From assembly GCA_024305745.1 (NCBI GenBank), contig JAHRBS010000004.1:3348001-3412000 (forward strand): 64,000 nt of DNA. Reading direction: 5' to 3'. Made by a program: the position numbers and the translations under genes. This DNA comes from Polyporus tsugae. Lineage: Eukaryota > Basidiomycota > Agaricomycetes > Polyporales > Polyporaceae. Under the pieces are notes generated by a model. It saw only the letters and a list, made by a program, of their open reading frames with translations. It did no database searches and was not told the origin of the DNA. How positions within the stretch are numbered: position 1 is the first letter of the stretch; every line of letters starts with the position of its first letter. Shown here in pieces: positions 13,501 through 25,008 of the stretch.

Positions 13501-16500
13501 ACCTCGGCCGATGGTAGAGTCGCTCTCGGGATCGGACTTGCTGGACTCTGGGACTTCGACTGAGATCTCAGCAGCGGGGAGCAACGTACTCTCGGTCTCA
13601 TCTGGCGTGGTCGTCGTCACTGTGGTCTCGGAGGAGGCCACCTTCTCCTCCACCTGCGGAAGCGGTGGGCCCGGCTCTCTACGTTTCTCCGAGGAGCCAC
13701 CCACCGACTCGGACTCTGAGGCCTCCGACGCAGAAGATATCGACGCAAAAGAGTCGCCCGTAACGCGACGCATCGCCGGCCTAGTAGGTATGTTCTCCTC
13801 GACCTCCGACACGCTCGCGGGCGCGCCGCGATCGAAGTCCAGAATATAGAAGTCTCCCCTCCTCGGCAACATGGCTCTGACAGAATTGAACGCAGTAGAC
13901 CTCCGCCCGCCCATCTTCTCCGTCTGCGGGATGCGCGGCTTGGGAAGACGGTCAAAGTCCTGCTGCCACGCGACGATCCTGTCCTGCCGGTTCGCGCGGA
14001 CCTGGTTCAACGCCAGCGTGTCTGTCGACGGCGAGTCCTTGTAGATCTGATCAATGAGCTTCGCGACGTCCTCCATCTCCCACTCGGCTTTATTGATCAA
14101 CGCATTGACGTGCGAGTTGAGCAGCGCGTCTGCTTCCTCTTCTCCCGTCGCAGCGTCAATCGTGATCAGACGGAGGTCGTCGATCAGGCCTGAGTACCAG
14201 TTGTAGTTGCGTTGGTGGAGTCGCTGGTAGTCCGCGTTCTTGATCTCGAGCTGCGCCTCTGGACGTACGTGAACGCGCATTGGAGGGTAGACGACCTCAT
14301 GCAGGGTGATCGGGTCCGCGACGAAGCGAACGGTCATTCCTTTGATCGCGAAGTAACGGACGTGGTGCTGGTAAATGTTGTGCTGGCACCCTGCGCCCTG
14401 GACAAGCTGAACGTCCGCGGGATAGAAGTGTAGTTCCAGGAACTTGGCGAACGAATACCGTTGCATTTCCTGAGACACGGGGATGAACGGTGTTGCGGAG
14501 CCGCATACTCGGCACGCACTCCAGGTAATTATGGTTTCGGGGGAGGGGGCCCAGTTCGTGCGGTTAATGATCTGACCGTCCCACTGTTCGACGGCAACGC
14601 AGATGCGGGTCTCGTTGTGCACGAAAAACTTGCAATGTCGCGCCAGTGGTTGGTTACAGCTCTTGTTCTCACAGATCGCCCGAGGGTCGAGGAATTGCCT
14701 GAGAGTGTCCATAACGGCGTTCTCGATGAACTGGCCAAGTGTGCAGTCGTTCTCGCCGTAGAATGTGATGTACTCCAATTTGGGCGGGAAGCAAGGCCGG
14801 TGGAGCCCGACTTCGTCCATGGGGAGCGTGAGCTCCCAAAGACTGATGCACTGGTACTTCTCCACCTGGAAGTCGTCCCGGTTCTTCCGTAAATACCACT
14901 CCCAGATGCGACGCTGCTCAGAGTGTTGCCATTTGACATGCCGGTAGCGGCTCTCGAGTGCAATATCTTGAATGGTCTTGAGCTGCACCGTCGACCGGTC
15001 CAGGGGAGTGCGAGGGAGGGGAGAAGCGCTCATGGTCTGAGCAAAGAGACTCGGCGAGGCGGTAGGGACAAGGTCGAAGTAACCGGGGCGGTCATCCAGC
15101 CGGCTGACACTGCCTTCATCAACGGTGGGAGTCCTGGGGATGTCTGGTATTGGGAGAGACTCGATTTGGGCAGCGATGTCGTCCGGGTCCGGCGAAGTCG
15201 ATGCGGTAACGGCGAGAATGGTCGCAGAAGACTCCTCCGGCTTGTGTCCCGAACTGCCCCGTTCCTCGCGGCGAATGACTTCGTCCTCCCACTCCCTTTT
15301 CACACGGATGAGTTCATCGTCCAGCTCCTTCATCCGGCGAATGGGATACGGCGGTGGGAACCGCAGGGTGGCCGACACGGATATGAAGGTCTTCCTGTAC
15401 GGCTCGAGTGACTCTTGGATCCTGCGCGAAAGGCGAACTTGCTCCGCGTCCTCATCAGGCAGGTCTTCAATGGGGTGTCCCTCGGACGCCTCCGAGGTAC
15501 CGTTGATCAAGGCTGAAGGCTGGACCGCGGGGAAGCCATAACCAGCGATCGGGGTGGTGGCATCGGAGTTGTAATGAGAAGGGGTGGCCTCAACGGTCAG
15601 AGGAGGCAAAGTGATGACGGAGTCCTTCCAGAGATGTGTCTCGAGCTTCAAGTTCCGGACGATGAATGCGAGGAACCGGGTGACTTTCTTGATTCGGCGG
15701 AGGACATCGATGTCGCCGCCACGGAGCAAGATGGTGCACCCCATCTCGCTATTGCATCCCTCGAACCGCATGTACGTCTTACGCCGGCCTGGAATCAGCG
15801 GGTGGTCGAACGTCTGCAGCCGGAAGCGAGCACAGTGCCCCAGGTGCGGCTCTAAGGCGAGCTTATCCATGGACGAGAAGACGTCGCCTTGAGTCATTCG
15901 GGCGACGAACTGCACCGCGGAGGCCTCCACCGCCCGCGCGACCGTGATTTGACGCTTCGCCAGAGCATCTAGAGCGAGCCGGGAGACAGACTTCTCAGCA
16001 AGGACCACATGTGGTCGCAGCGCTGCGATACGGCTGGCCAGATTCCCAAGGTACTCCTTCTCCTGACGAAATATCTGTCCAAAGTGCATGTATTGGCCTT
16101 CCACACGGTGGAACTCCAGCGGAAACGTGACGAGCATTACGCGCGGATTCCGCAAGTTCCGGGACATCTGCTTGTGCGCGACGTTCTTCGTGATGACCGC
16201 ACCATCGACGTACTCCGAGTCTTGCGGAGTGCCGCCCGGTATCTTCTTGATCTTCACGTACCGCCGTACGTCCATGTCGGCTCCCTGACGATGGGGGTGG
16301 GCCGTAAACGTTAACTCTCGAGCTATTCGCAGGGCAAGCTTGAGCAGCGTCTCCTCCCATTCCCGGACATTCGGAATATCCTCCGCCGTCAACATCTGAC
16401 GGAGCATGACACGGAGATGGAACATGGAGATCAGGTTGAGTTCCTGTGCGTAGCTACGTGCGGCCATGTAAGTGCGCTTAGCATAACAGGTGTCAACGAA

Positions 16501-18073
16501 ATATTACGTACGCAGTGCTCTCTCTTCTGGTGCGCCATCCGGGTTCCGCTAACGCTGGAACACTAAAGCTCTCGCCAAGACGACTGTGAACACGACTGCG
16601 GATAAAGGGCGGGGATGTGTCGAATTCGACGGATGAGTTGAACCGAGATCGCAAAGCACCAGGGCTCTCCAGTGTGAGAGGTTGATCGGGAGAGCTCAGC
16701 GGAAATTGCACAGTACTTGTTCCGCCTTCAACGGTCACCGGCACTGTGACAGGGAATTCGATCGGTGTCTTCGAACCCGCACCCGTTGGAGAGTTGAGCT
16801 GGAATGGATCTGCCATGACAATGGGGTCCTTGTCCTCTTCCGTCTGTGCTCTGCGAAATGGTACGGGATTCTCGCGGAGGAATCTAGCTGTCCCGAACCC
16901 ATCCAAGGGGGTCATAGGACGAGAGCCAAATCCACTGTCTTCAGATCTGGACCGTGTTCGCTTTGTCTCAGCGATGGAGAACAGGCTGAACGGTTCGTCG
17001 GTACGACCAAAGAGATGGGATGCTGCAAACGGAGATTGCGGAAGTCCGGGGAGGTTAAGTGACCGCGATTCGGTGCCAAATTGATGGGCGGCGAAGGGAG
17101 AAGAGATGGAGGTCATGATGGAACGACGGTCGTCCTCGTCCTCGTCTTCGTCCCCTTTGGCCAGTTTGTCCAGACATAGGTTGCAGACCCGAACCATGCC
17201 ATCCTGACCATAGCGGGCACCCTTAATAATATTGGACGCACAACGTGAGCAAAATATTTGGCCTAGAGGTAATGAGAACCCAGTAACTCAGAATCCATTG
17301 AAGGCCATACCGCATATTCGACAATGGTGCTTCCGTCTCCAGGTGGTGAAGACACTCTTGCAGTCATAACACTCTTTGCATAGTTCATCGTCCATCCAAT
17401 AGTCGCGTGAAAGACCTGTGATATCATGAAGCAGGTTATATGCGTCAAGGACAGGCTGCATACCTTCTCCCCGTATTCTCCGAATGACCTTCGACACAGA
17501 TGCTGACCTGCGCAGACTCACATTGGTTCGAATGCTGCGTGCATCGCTATCCTGAATGGGAAAACCGGGGATGGAATATCCACCTCCATCTGGCGTATCG
17601 GGACGATAAAACCCTCCACGGGACGGAGGGCGATCGTCTCCAGCATAAGAGGGAGTCTCAGAGACGACAGGAGTCAATGAGACAAGTGGAGGGGCAGGAT
17701 TGGAGGCAATGATATTGAACGGGTTGGACCTGTCTGACCCTGACTTGTTCGACTGATTGGAGTTGGAAAACTGGAGGGAAGGTCGGCGCAGTTCTGGGGC
17801 AGCCTTCTCGGGGGCGGTACTGGGGTATGCGGGGGTAGAGGAGGGGGCGGCGGAGGAGAGGGGTGCCGAAAGAGTATTCTTGACCTTTGAGAACAAGGAA
17901 GAGACAAGGGCATACGAAGACTGGTCATGTTCATCCTCCTCCGAGAACGGGTTGAATGATGTTAGGCTGGTCACGTCGTCGACTATCTTGATGCTGCTTC
18001 GGGACCTGGACGAAGAGGCGCTGTAAGGCGGGTTGGTGGCTAGGGATTCTGTGGAGGACTCCATGACGATCAT
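10521..18073 (-). CDS. FAB1: 1-phosphatidylinositol-3-phosphate 5-kinase Fab1 (PIKfyve)
   Basis: Fab1 converts PI3P to PI(3,5)P2 on vacuole and late-endosome membranes. The domains lie in the usual order. A Ser-rich N-terminus starts at 18073 (a second Met is three codons on). The FYVE zinc finger is at about 17150-17420, with [13 protein letters not shown] and the ligand signature [10 protein letters not shown]. The Cpn60/TCP1-like domain is at about 15600-16467 ([33 protein letters not shown]). The Cys-containing CCR region is at about 14350-14750 ([20 protein letters not shown]). A long disordered acidic/basic linker covers about 12100-13450. The PIPK catalytic domain is at about 10521-12000, with [40 protein letters not shown] and [14 protein letters not shown] estimate somewhat over 2,000 residues, normal for the family. 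No DEP domain was seen, as in other fungal Fab1 proteins. The kinase domain is split by several short introns. Confidence 0.94.
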
Positions 18074-18397
18074 GAAACGAGGGTCTCGGGCATATTATGC
18101 GGCAATGTATAGGAGGGACTCGAGAGAGGACCGAGTGTGGCAGGGGTTGAGTGAGGGAGGCTGCTGAGCGACGACCACGACCAGACTGAGAGAGACTGAG
18201 AGAGAGTGACGCTATGCGATGGAGACGGATAGTTCGGCCCGGATTGGGCGTTGGTCAGGAGCCAATCAGGGGCCACACCTCCCGCCACTTGCACGTCCAG
18301 TCTCCTCCTCAGTGCCGCATCCATCTCCTGCTTTCTTTGCCTTACTCTCGCCTCCCTGCGTCACATCTATCGAACTCTATAGCATAGTCAAACCACC
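18074..18397. promoter_or_regulatory. Divergent intergenic region FAB1 / CSN2
   Basis: The 324 bases separating two divergent start codons contain GAGAGA-like repeats (about 18185-18205), and CT-rich sequence on the CSN2 side typical of fungal leaders. No defined operator is recognised. Confidence 0.5.
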
Positions 18398-20417
18398 ATG
18401 GATGACGATGATGCTGACTACATGCAAGGATCCGAGGATGAGGTTCGTTTACGACCCAAGTACAGCCCTCCCTATCGCTCATCGTCTGCGATCGCAGGAC
18501 TACGGCTTCGATTACAGTGACGACGAGGGTAACGAAGCTGGGAGTGCAGATGTTGAGAACATGTACTACACCGCGAAGGGTGAGTCCTACATGATATGTT
18601 CCTTGCTATGGTTTCGCCTAAGTCGACCGTAGGCAAGAAGGAAGACAATCCCGAACAGGCCCTGAAGGAGTTCCGTGCCATCGTGGATCAAGAGGAGGAC
18701 AAGGGTGACTGGTCTGTAACGTATCTTGACGTCGTTTGGCGTTTAGCTGACCCTTGGATGTAGGGGCTTCAAGGCTCTGAAGCAGTCCACAAAGTTACTG
18801 TTCTTGGTCCTCCGAAGACCAGCTGATGCTCTCAAGACGTATACGGAGTTGCTGGCATATACCAAGTCGGCTGTGACCCGCAACTACGCCGAAAAGACAA
18901 TCAATAGTATCCTGGATTATGTCGGTGGCGGTAAGAGCGGCCCAGTAGAAGTCAATGTCCTTGAGCGTTTCTACCAAGCAACCAAGGCTGCGCTTGCAGA
19001 AGCAAAGAACGAAGTTAGCCCATTTCGATTTTTACCCGTGTTTACTGTTAAAGTTGTCGTCCAGAGATTATCCGCGAAGACCAACCTGAAGCTTGCCAAG
19101 CTGTGGCTTGACCGCAAGGAATACAATCGACTGTCGAAGGTTTGTATGACATTGGGCACATCGACGACCAACCCTGTTAACCCTTGCTCGTCAGATTCTC
19201 AAGGAACTGTATGCATCAACTATCGGTGAAAACGGTGAGGATCAGGCGCAGAAGGGTACCCAGCTGCTGGAGATCTATGCTCTTGAAATCCAAATGCACA
19301 ACGAGCGCAAGAATTACAAGAAGTTGAAGGTGCATCCTGATTCGCAGCTTTTAATCTGCAGGCATTTTCTCAACTAATTCATCTGCAGGAGATCTACAAC
19401 GCTTCGAATGCTGTGCGCTCCGCCATTCCCCATCCACGCATACTGGGTGTTATCAAGGAATGTGGTGGTAAGATGTGGATGGGTGAACGTAAGTCTGAAT
19501 TGGGGACATCGTCTCTCACACGATCTAACCTATCAAATCTCCAAGGCCAATGGAACCGTGCAAGTGAAGACTTCTTCGACTCCTTTAAGAACTATGACGA
19601 GGCCGGATCTCCTCAACGAATACAGGTTCTAAAGTACCTTGTTCTTGCGAACATGTTGACGGGCAGCGAGGTCAACCCGTTCGACAGTCAAGAGACTAAG
19701 CCGTGAGCCGAAGGTGGATCCTACTTGTATATTCACTGATCACGTTTCGTATACAGATACAAGAACGACCCACAGATCAAGGCCATGACCGACCTTGTAG
19801 ATGCATATCAGCGACGTGAGGTTCATGCTGCAGAGAAGATCCTGCGAGGTATGTCGTGTTATGGTTAGGCCATCTCGCTTGGTTAAGTATCTTCGCAGAC
19901 AACAACGCGACAATCATGGCCGACTCCTTCATCAAGTCGTACATCGGCGAGCTGCTTCGTAGTCTGCGGACACAGTACCTCATTGACTTGATCAAGCCTT
20001 ACACTCGTCTTGAGCTTGCGTTCCTAGCTAAGGTATTTAAAATAGCTTTTCCTAATCCGAACAACATCCGATGAGCGGTGTCACACAGCAATTGAACGTC
20101 GACACTGACGAGGTCGAGGAACTCCTAATTGGCCTTATCCTCGAGGGAAGAATAGAAGGCCGCATCGACCAAGTCGCGATGCGTCTAGAACTCGAACCTC
20201 AGTGCGTGTTTCGCCGTATAGGGCGCATTTTTCACACTTTAACATGAACGTCTACAGGCATAGCCTACAGAGGAAGCGCTACAGCGCTCTGCACAAATGG
20301 ACGGCGGCGCTCGAGTCCATACACACCACCGTCATGGGCAAGAACCATAGCGGCGGTCGGGGAGAGTACGGGTACGGTATGGGAGACAGCTTCGGCCCAG
20401 GATCAGACCGGTGGTAA
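18398..20417 (+). CDS. CSN2: COP9 signalosome subunit 2
   Basis: CSN2 is a PCI-domain scaffold of the COP9 signalosome, which removes NEDD8 from cullins. The start [15 protein letters not shown] sits in a good context (ccaccATGg). It is followed by [10 protein letters not shown] and the strongly conserved [19 protein letters not shown]. Helical repeats follow ([39 protein letters not shown]), then [18 protein letters not shown], and the C-terminal PCI/winged-helix part ([51 protein letters not shown]). The tail is Gly-rich ([12 protein letters not shown]). About ten short introns are visible, all with plausible GT-AG ends, and the frame is continuous. Spliced length is close to that of other CSN2 proteins. 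It is convergent with mL40. Confidence 0.94.
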
Positions 20418-20779
20418 GACTGTTCGTACTTCGTCGTCGCCTGCAACTCTTCGTGTTTTCGATTGTAGCCCATTTGTATCACCATCATTAGCCTCACCAA
20501 TTGTACTGCGCATAACGTTCTTCCACCCACACTGTGCTTGCCTAAACGAATGCGGTAATCGTTGTTACCGCTCGGTGCGGTTCAGGGACCGCGATGAGTT
20601 GTTAGACAGTTTTGAGTTCAGGGTGCAATCCAATTATTCAGTGTAAGTTACTGTTACTAGACAAAGACAGCGAAGGGAGCGCGAGACAACAACGTTCATG
20701 GATAGGTCCTTGAGAGGTGTGACCACTGTCCGTCAGTCTCCGCGACTGCAGAAATGGAACCGGCGGCCACGTACCACAG
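20418..20779. other. Convergent intergenic region (3' ends of CSN2 and mL40)
   Basis: 362 bases between two stop codons; expected to hold both 3' untranslated regions. I see no gene or strong repeat here. Confidence 0.5.
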
Positions 20780-21340
20780 CTATGAGGGTCGCACGATGGG
20801 CGTGAAGTCGTACGTCCAGCCGTTCCTGGGTGGAGTATCCGTCGGCATCCGCAGCTCCCTGGGGAACAAGCCCCGTATCCTCGCCTCAACCGCCTTCTTC
20901 TCCGGACCCTTGAGCTTCTTCAGCAGGTGGGTCTCCGCCGGGCTGCGGGCTCGGGGATCCTCCTCCTTGTTCGCCTCCTCGTAGAGGTTTGGTGCGACGA
21001 GCCGGAGCGTCTCCATCGCGCCGCGCACGGACTCGAACTTGCGCTGGAGCTCGGACGCACGCGCACGGCGAACGTGCCGCTGGTGGAGGAACCAGGCGCG
21101 CTCGATGGTCTCGTGTGCCTGCACGGAGGGGATGGCGCGCTGCAACCGCCGACCGACATCGGGTCGCCAGGAGCCCAGGGGCGAGGGCCGGTTGCGGATG
21201 TTGGAGGGGTAGAGAGCGCGGCGGATGATGTCGTTCTTGGGTTCCCCGCCGGACTCCTGGCGGCCGGCGTACCGCACAGAGGTCTGGGACACACGGAGCG
21301 AGAGCCTTTGCTTGCTGAGCGCGAGGAGTGACGAGGACAT
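20780..21340 (-). CDS. MRPL28: Mitochondrial large ribosomal subunit protein mL40 (MRPL28 family)
   Basis: mL40 (yeast Mrpl28) is a protein of the mitochondrial large ribosomal subunit. This single exon encodes 186 residues. The start MSSSLLALSKQRLSLRVSQ looks like a mitochondrial presequence: basic and Ser-rich, with no acidic residues before RYAG. The family core follows: RRALYPSNIRNRPSPLGSW, DVGRRLQRAIPSVQAHETIE, RAWFLHQRHVRRARASELQR and RLVAPNLYEEANKEEDP. The C-terminus FPRELRMPTDTPPRNGWTYD is proline-rich and typical. The open frame continues upstream to 21625, but those residues do not resemble the family and the presequence argues for the Met at 21340. The gene lies with uL1m and Rsm22 in a small mitoribosome cluster. 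Confidence 0.87.
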   Translation of the reverse strand: MSSSLLALSKQRLSLRVSQTSVRYAGRQESGGEPKNDIIRRALYPSNIRNRPSPLGSWRPDVGRRLQRAIPSVQAHETIERAWFLHQRHVRRARASELQRKFESVRGAMETLRLVAPNLYEEANKEEDPRARSPAETHLLKKLKGPEKKAVEARIRGLFPRELRMPTDTPPRNGWTYDFTPIVRPS

Positions 21341-23661
21341 GACGACAGCAGGACGGGCCTGGAGGATGTTGTGGATGAGGACCAGACGACAGCCGCGGGG
21401 ATGGTCCGTGGCTGGTGAGGGCAAGTTTTCAAACTCCGCTGGCGCGTCCACGTCGGGCGTCTCACGACTTTGTGCGTCCCGCCCGGCAACTGCCAACCAC
21501 ACTTGGCTCCCAATGTGCGTCGAGTCTCCCCGTGCCATCCTACATCCACTGTCGGAGTCCCTGAATTCTCCTCCTTGACGAAAGCTGGAAGATGACCGTA
21601 TCTGATTTTCATTTGGCTCTCCCACCTACTGTGCTAGATCCCATTCCTCAACCTCATGGACGTTTCAACCGGGTACTGGGGACTAGGATCCTCGCAAGAA
21701 ACTCTATACATCGCGGATGAACGCCTGTGAAGTTGGCGACTGCTCTGCTGCCATTATTTTCGCTCTAGTTTCCCGTTCCTTGTCTCGGCCCTCATATTAT
21801 CTCGGTACGCGTGCGCTGTCCCGAACGACCCGATTGGGTTTTTCGAAGTCACCCTAAGACGGTAGGGAAGGTCACATTTTCTAGCCTGGAATACCGATAC
21901 ACCAAACAGAGGTATTATGTTCGTTTTCAGACCAATCTAACCGTTAAGTCTTCAGGAAAATGCCGGAGTAACGAAACGAATGGCATCCTGTCCAATGACA
22001 GGTCCCAGAGCTCTATCTTGAGGGTGCTTCTAACACGTTGCTTGGGTGAGCAACTCCAGATTAAGGTATACTTCTGAGAAGCTCGCGTTTAGCCCGCGGC
22101 CCATGAGAAGTCGCGGTGTGCGGGCGCGGGCGGTGTCTGTGGGCTCGACGCCCAATCCACACTCACCTCGAGACCTTCCACCATCCGTCGACCACGTTAA
22201 CTGACGGAAAATTCCTGGTCGGAGGCAGAATTATGTAACATTCCGCCGTCTATGAAACAATCGAGAAGTGTGCTCTTGCGCTCGGGGTCGAAGGCCTTCA
22301 CCGATGAGTCCGACCTGGTCCCCCTCTGACATAGGGGGATTGGACCCTTGATACATTGACATCTAGGTGTGCCTAATACCCTGCCTGCGAATGTTGGTTG
22401 TTGGGTAGGTAATAATCGCGAGCACCCACCCACCTTTGCTGCGCAATCCTCGGCGGTTTTTGCGCATATGGGAAATCAGTGAGCCGTATGTGACCCCCGA
22501 ACCACATTGACGAAGAGTAAGTAGCTCAGGACCAAGGACTTTGGTTAGAGGATCGACCTGTGAGCCATCCTCTTGGTGCCCTGCCAAAGCTCAATGTGAT
22601 AGGACAACATCAAACAGGAAACAGCCCACTGTTTGCCATTCGCATCCCTAGATGTATAATACCGCGGACCTCACCAGGTACGACCGCTCTGCATCATGAG
22701 CTCATCTATCTGATAGGTGGAGTCAGCCGTCTTCTACGTTTTACAACGCTCGGGGATTAAAGCCACCCTTTGCCGCGCTCCACGGTGTCTGTGTGAAACC
22801 TCGGTAGCAAGGTTAGCCATTCTTGGGCATCCGAGCCTAATGGACAGCATACGCAGATGAGCACCGACTTCAACTGTTACGTATCGTTTCATCATTTGCT
22901 CTATTTTCGAACGAGGATGATGCACGGGTACTGGTTGATTGTCTCAGGTCTTGTCCCGGTTCGGCCTGGAGGGTCAGTAGCGGGTGGATGCCGACGTGTC
23001 GAATGTGTAGTCCAATGCCGATAGAAGTCATTGGCATGACCTCGGTGTCAGCATTCCGCAGCCACCTTATCCTTTCGACAAACGGATACCGGTTTTGAGA
23101 CGGAAAGAGGCCGCTGAACAGACGCTTGCGTTCCGAGTTCCTCATTCCGAGTCCAGTCTTAGCACTGCAGGCACACAGCGCATGTACTGCCTTCCTTTGT
23201 AGGCTGTCCACATAGTACTATGCTCGGCACTGCGAACCGGGCGAAGGGGCTAGGTTGTGACGCAAGCAGTTCGCACTGTATCCCCTCCTCATCGTCGGAT
23301 GGCCCTCACCTCGACTGTTATACTCTATTTCTGGCATCGCATACGTAATACCTACCTTCAAGCTGTCTGAGCCGGACCAAGCGTTAGGAATGAACTTTGT
23401 CCGGGTATGGGCGAGATTGAAAAAACTGTAGGTTACTACAGGAGTATCCAGAGAAAATGAAAATGGTGAAACACAAAGGGGGAGGGGGACTCGGGGAGGG
23501 TTTTGTGCATGGTACTTAATGATGGTATGGCGGACGTCGTCGGCTGTACCCGGGCCTGGAGGGCGGCTCTAAGTTTCCTTTTCTGCAAACGGGCTGCGAC
23601 CTTGGCCAGCCAGCCCAGCGGCGCTCAGCGCACCGTTCATTCGTCCTACACTATCACCCAG
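21341..23661. other. 2.3-kb gap, no gene recognised
   Basis: This stretch lies between the divergent starts of mL40 and uL1m. It must contain their promoters, but it is long for this genome. Several open frames of 60-115 codons occur on both strands (for example complement 22870-23211). None shows a domain, compositional bias or splice structure I can support. It could hold decayed mobile sequence or an untranslated RNA; I see nothing that decides it. Confidence 0.4.
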
Positions 23662-24791
23662 ATGTCACTTGCCTTCCTGCAGCTCGCTGCCCATTGTCGA
23701 AAATGTAGTGGAACCGTGCAGCTGCTGGTGCGTTCCGTGCGTCAGTTCTCATGACATTGCTGATACACGTGTATAGAGGCAGACACCTCAGCGACCATTC
23801 CACTACAGTGCTGCAGTCCTCGCTCGGCGCGAGAAGAAGCCTCCCACTTTGTCGAAGAAGCAGCTTGCTGCTAAGGAGAGAAAGAGAGCGAAGAAGGCAC
23901 CTAAGAACATCTATGATAGCGAGAAGATGACGTTGGGGGACGCCGTGGAGGTCTTGAGGGTAAGTCGTGTTTACACTCTCCGTCATGCGTGTCTTGAAGT
24001 TGTCGATCGCCAGGCTGTGGAAGTTGCGTCACCGAACGCGACTTACGAGCTCGTTGTCAAGACCGAGATGGGTAAGGGTTCCACTATCCCCAAAGGCCGT
24101 TTCAACCTCCCTCGGCAGACGAAGGAGCAGTCGAAGGATCGCGTATTGGTCTTCGCCGAGGGGAGGCAGGCCGAGGAGGCGAAGAAAGCCGGCGCGGACA
24201 TTGTCGGCGGTCTCGAGTTGGTCGAGGGTGTAAGTGTTGCCTTCCTTACCCCTCCTTCCTGTACCTTGACCCGCAAAACAGATTATCAGCGGCCGCTACC
24301 AAGCCACCATGTTCCTCTGCAGCCGGTCCCTCATCCGTCCGATCACTCCAAGGCTTGGTCGTGTGCTCGGTCCGAGGGGCTTAATGCCTTCTGAACGTAG
24401 GGGCACGGTCACGGACGACATTGCTGGTTACATCCGCAGACTAAAGGGTACGAGCGAATGGAAGGGCGACAAGGAGGGTACCGTCAGGCAGTCTATCGCA
24501 AAAGCAAGTCTACCTACGGTTAACCCGATATGATATACTAACTATTCATTCAGATGAATTTCCCCGTGACCGACGTGATCAAGAACATTCGGTATTTCCT
24601 TGGCGTCGTGAAGCGAGCTACGGGCAATGCCCGCGATCCTCAGGTCGACTCCAATAAGAAGGAGACCAGTCAGAAGCCCGGTAAGTCGGCGACTTACCTG
24701 CATGTGTACCTCGACTCATGGTGTTATAAGTTAATACGATCACTCGCGTTCTGTTGAGCACTCAGCAAGGACCGAGCATCCAAATATCTGA
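23662..24791 (+). CDS. MRPL1: Mitochondrial ribosomal protein uL1m
   Basis: uL1m forms the L1 stalk of the mitochondrial large subunit, near the exit-site tRNA. Six traced exons give 282 residues: 23662-23736, 23777-23959, 24014-24229, 24282-24503, 24554-24680, 24766-24791. The N-terminus is a presequence (MSLAFLQLAAHCRKCSGTVQ, ending RPFHYSAAVLARR). Next comes a basic segment (KKQLAAKERKRAKKAPK), then the L1 fold: ATYELVVKTEMGKGSTIPKG, VLVFAEGRQAEEAKKAGAD, and the signature LGRVLGPRGLMPSERRGTVT. The C-terminal half has MNFPVTDVIKNIRYFLGVV. The intron at 24504-24553 appears to use a GC donor (AAA|gcaagt) with an ordinary cag acceptor and a CTAAC branch-like motif. The last coding exon is only 26 nt, ending RTEHPNI. 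The frame closes across all five junctions. Confidence 0.9.
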
Positions 24792-25008
24792 TGTGTAACT
24801 TAGCATCAGCGAGGGCCCCGCTCCCTTATTGAATCGTATATCTCGTAATAGTAATCGTGTTTCCCTGGTCACGCACAACTGCAAGATATAACTCGTGGCA
24901 TAATGATTCGCGACGGGAGCGGTGCACGTGCGTCATTAGATGGACTACGCCATAATACATTACAGTGCGGAGCACGTATAGAGCATGCATAGAGGGAAGT
25001 ACGACGAG

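Noticed and set aside
21341..21625. N-terminal extension of mL40 from the Met at 21625.
   Set aside because: The extra residues lack family similarity and would bury the mitochondrial presequence that starts at 21340.
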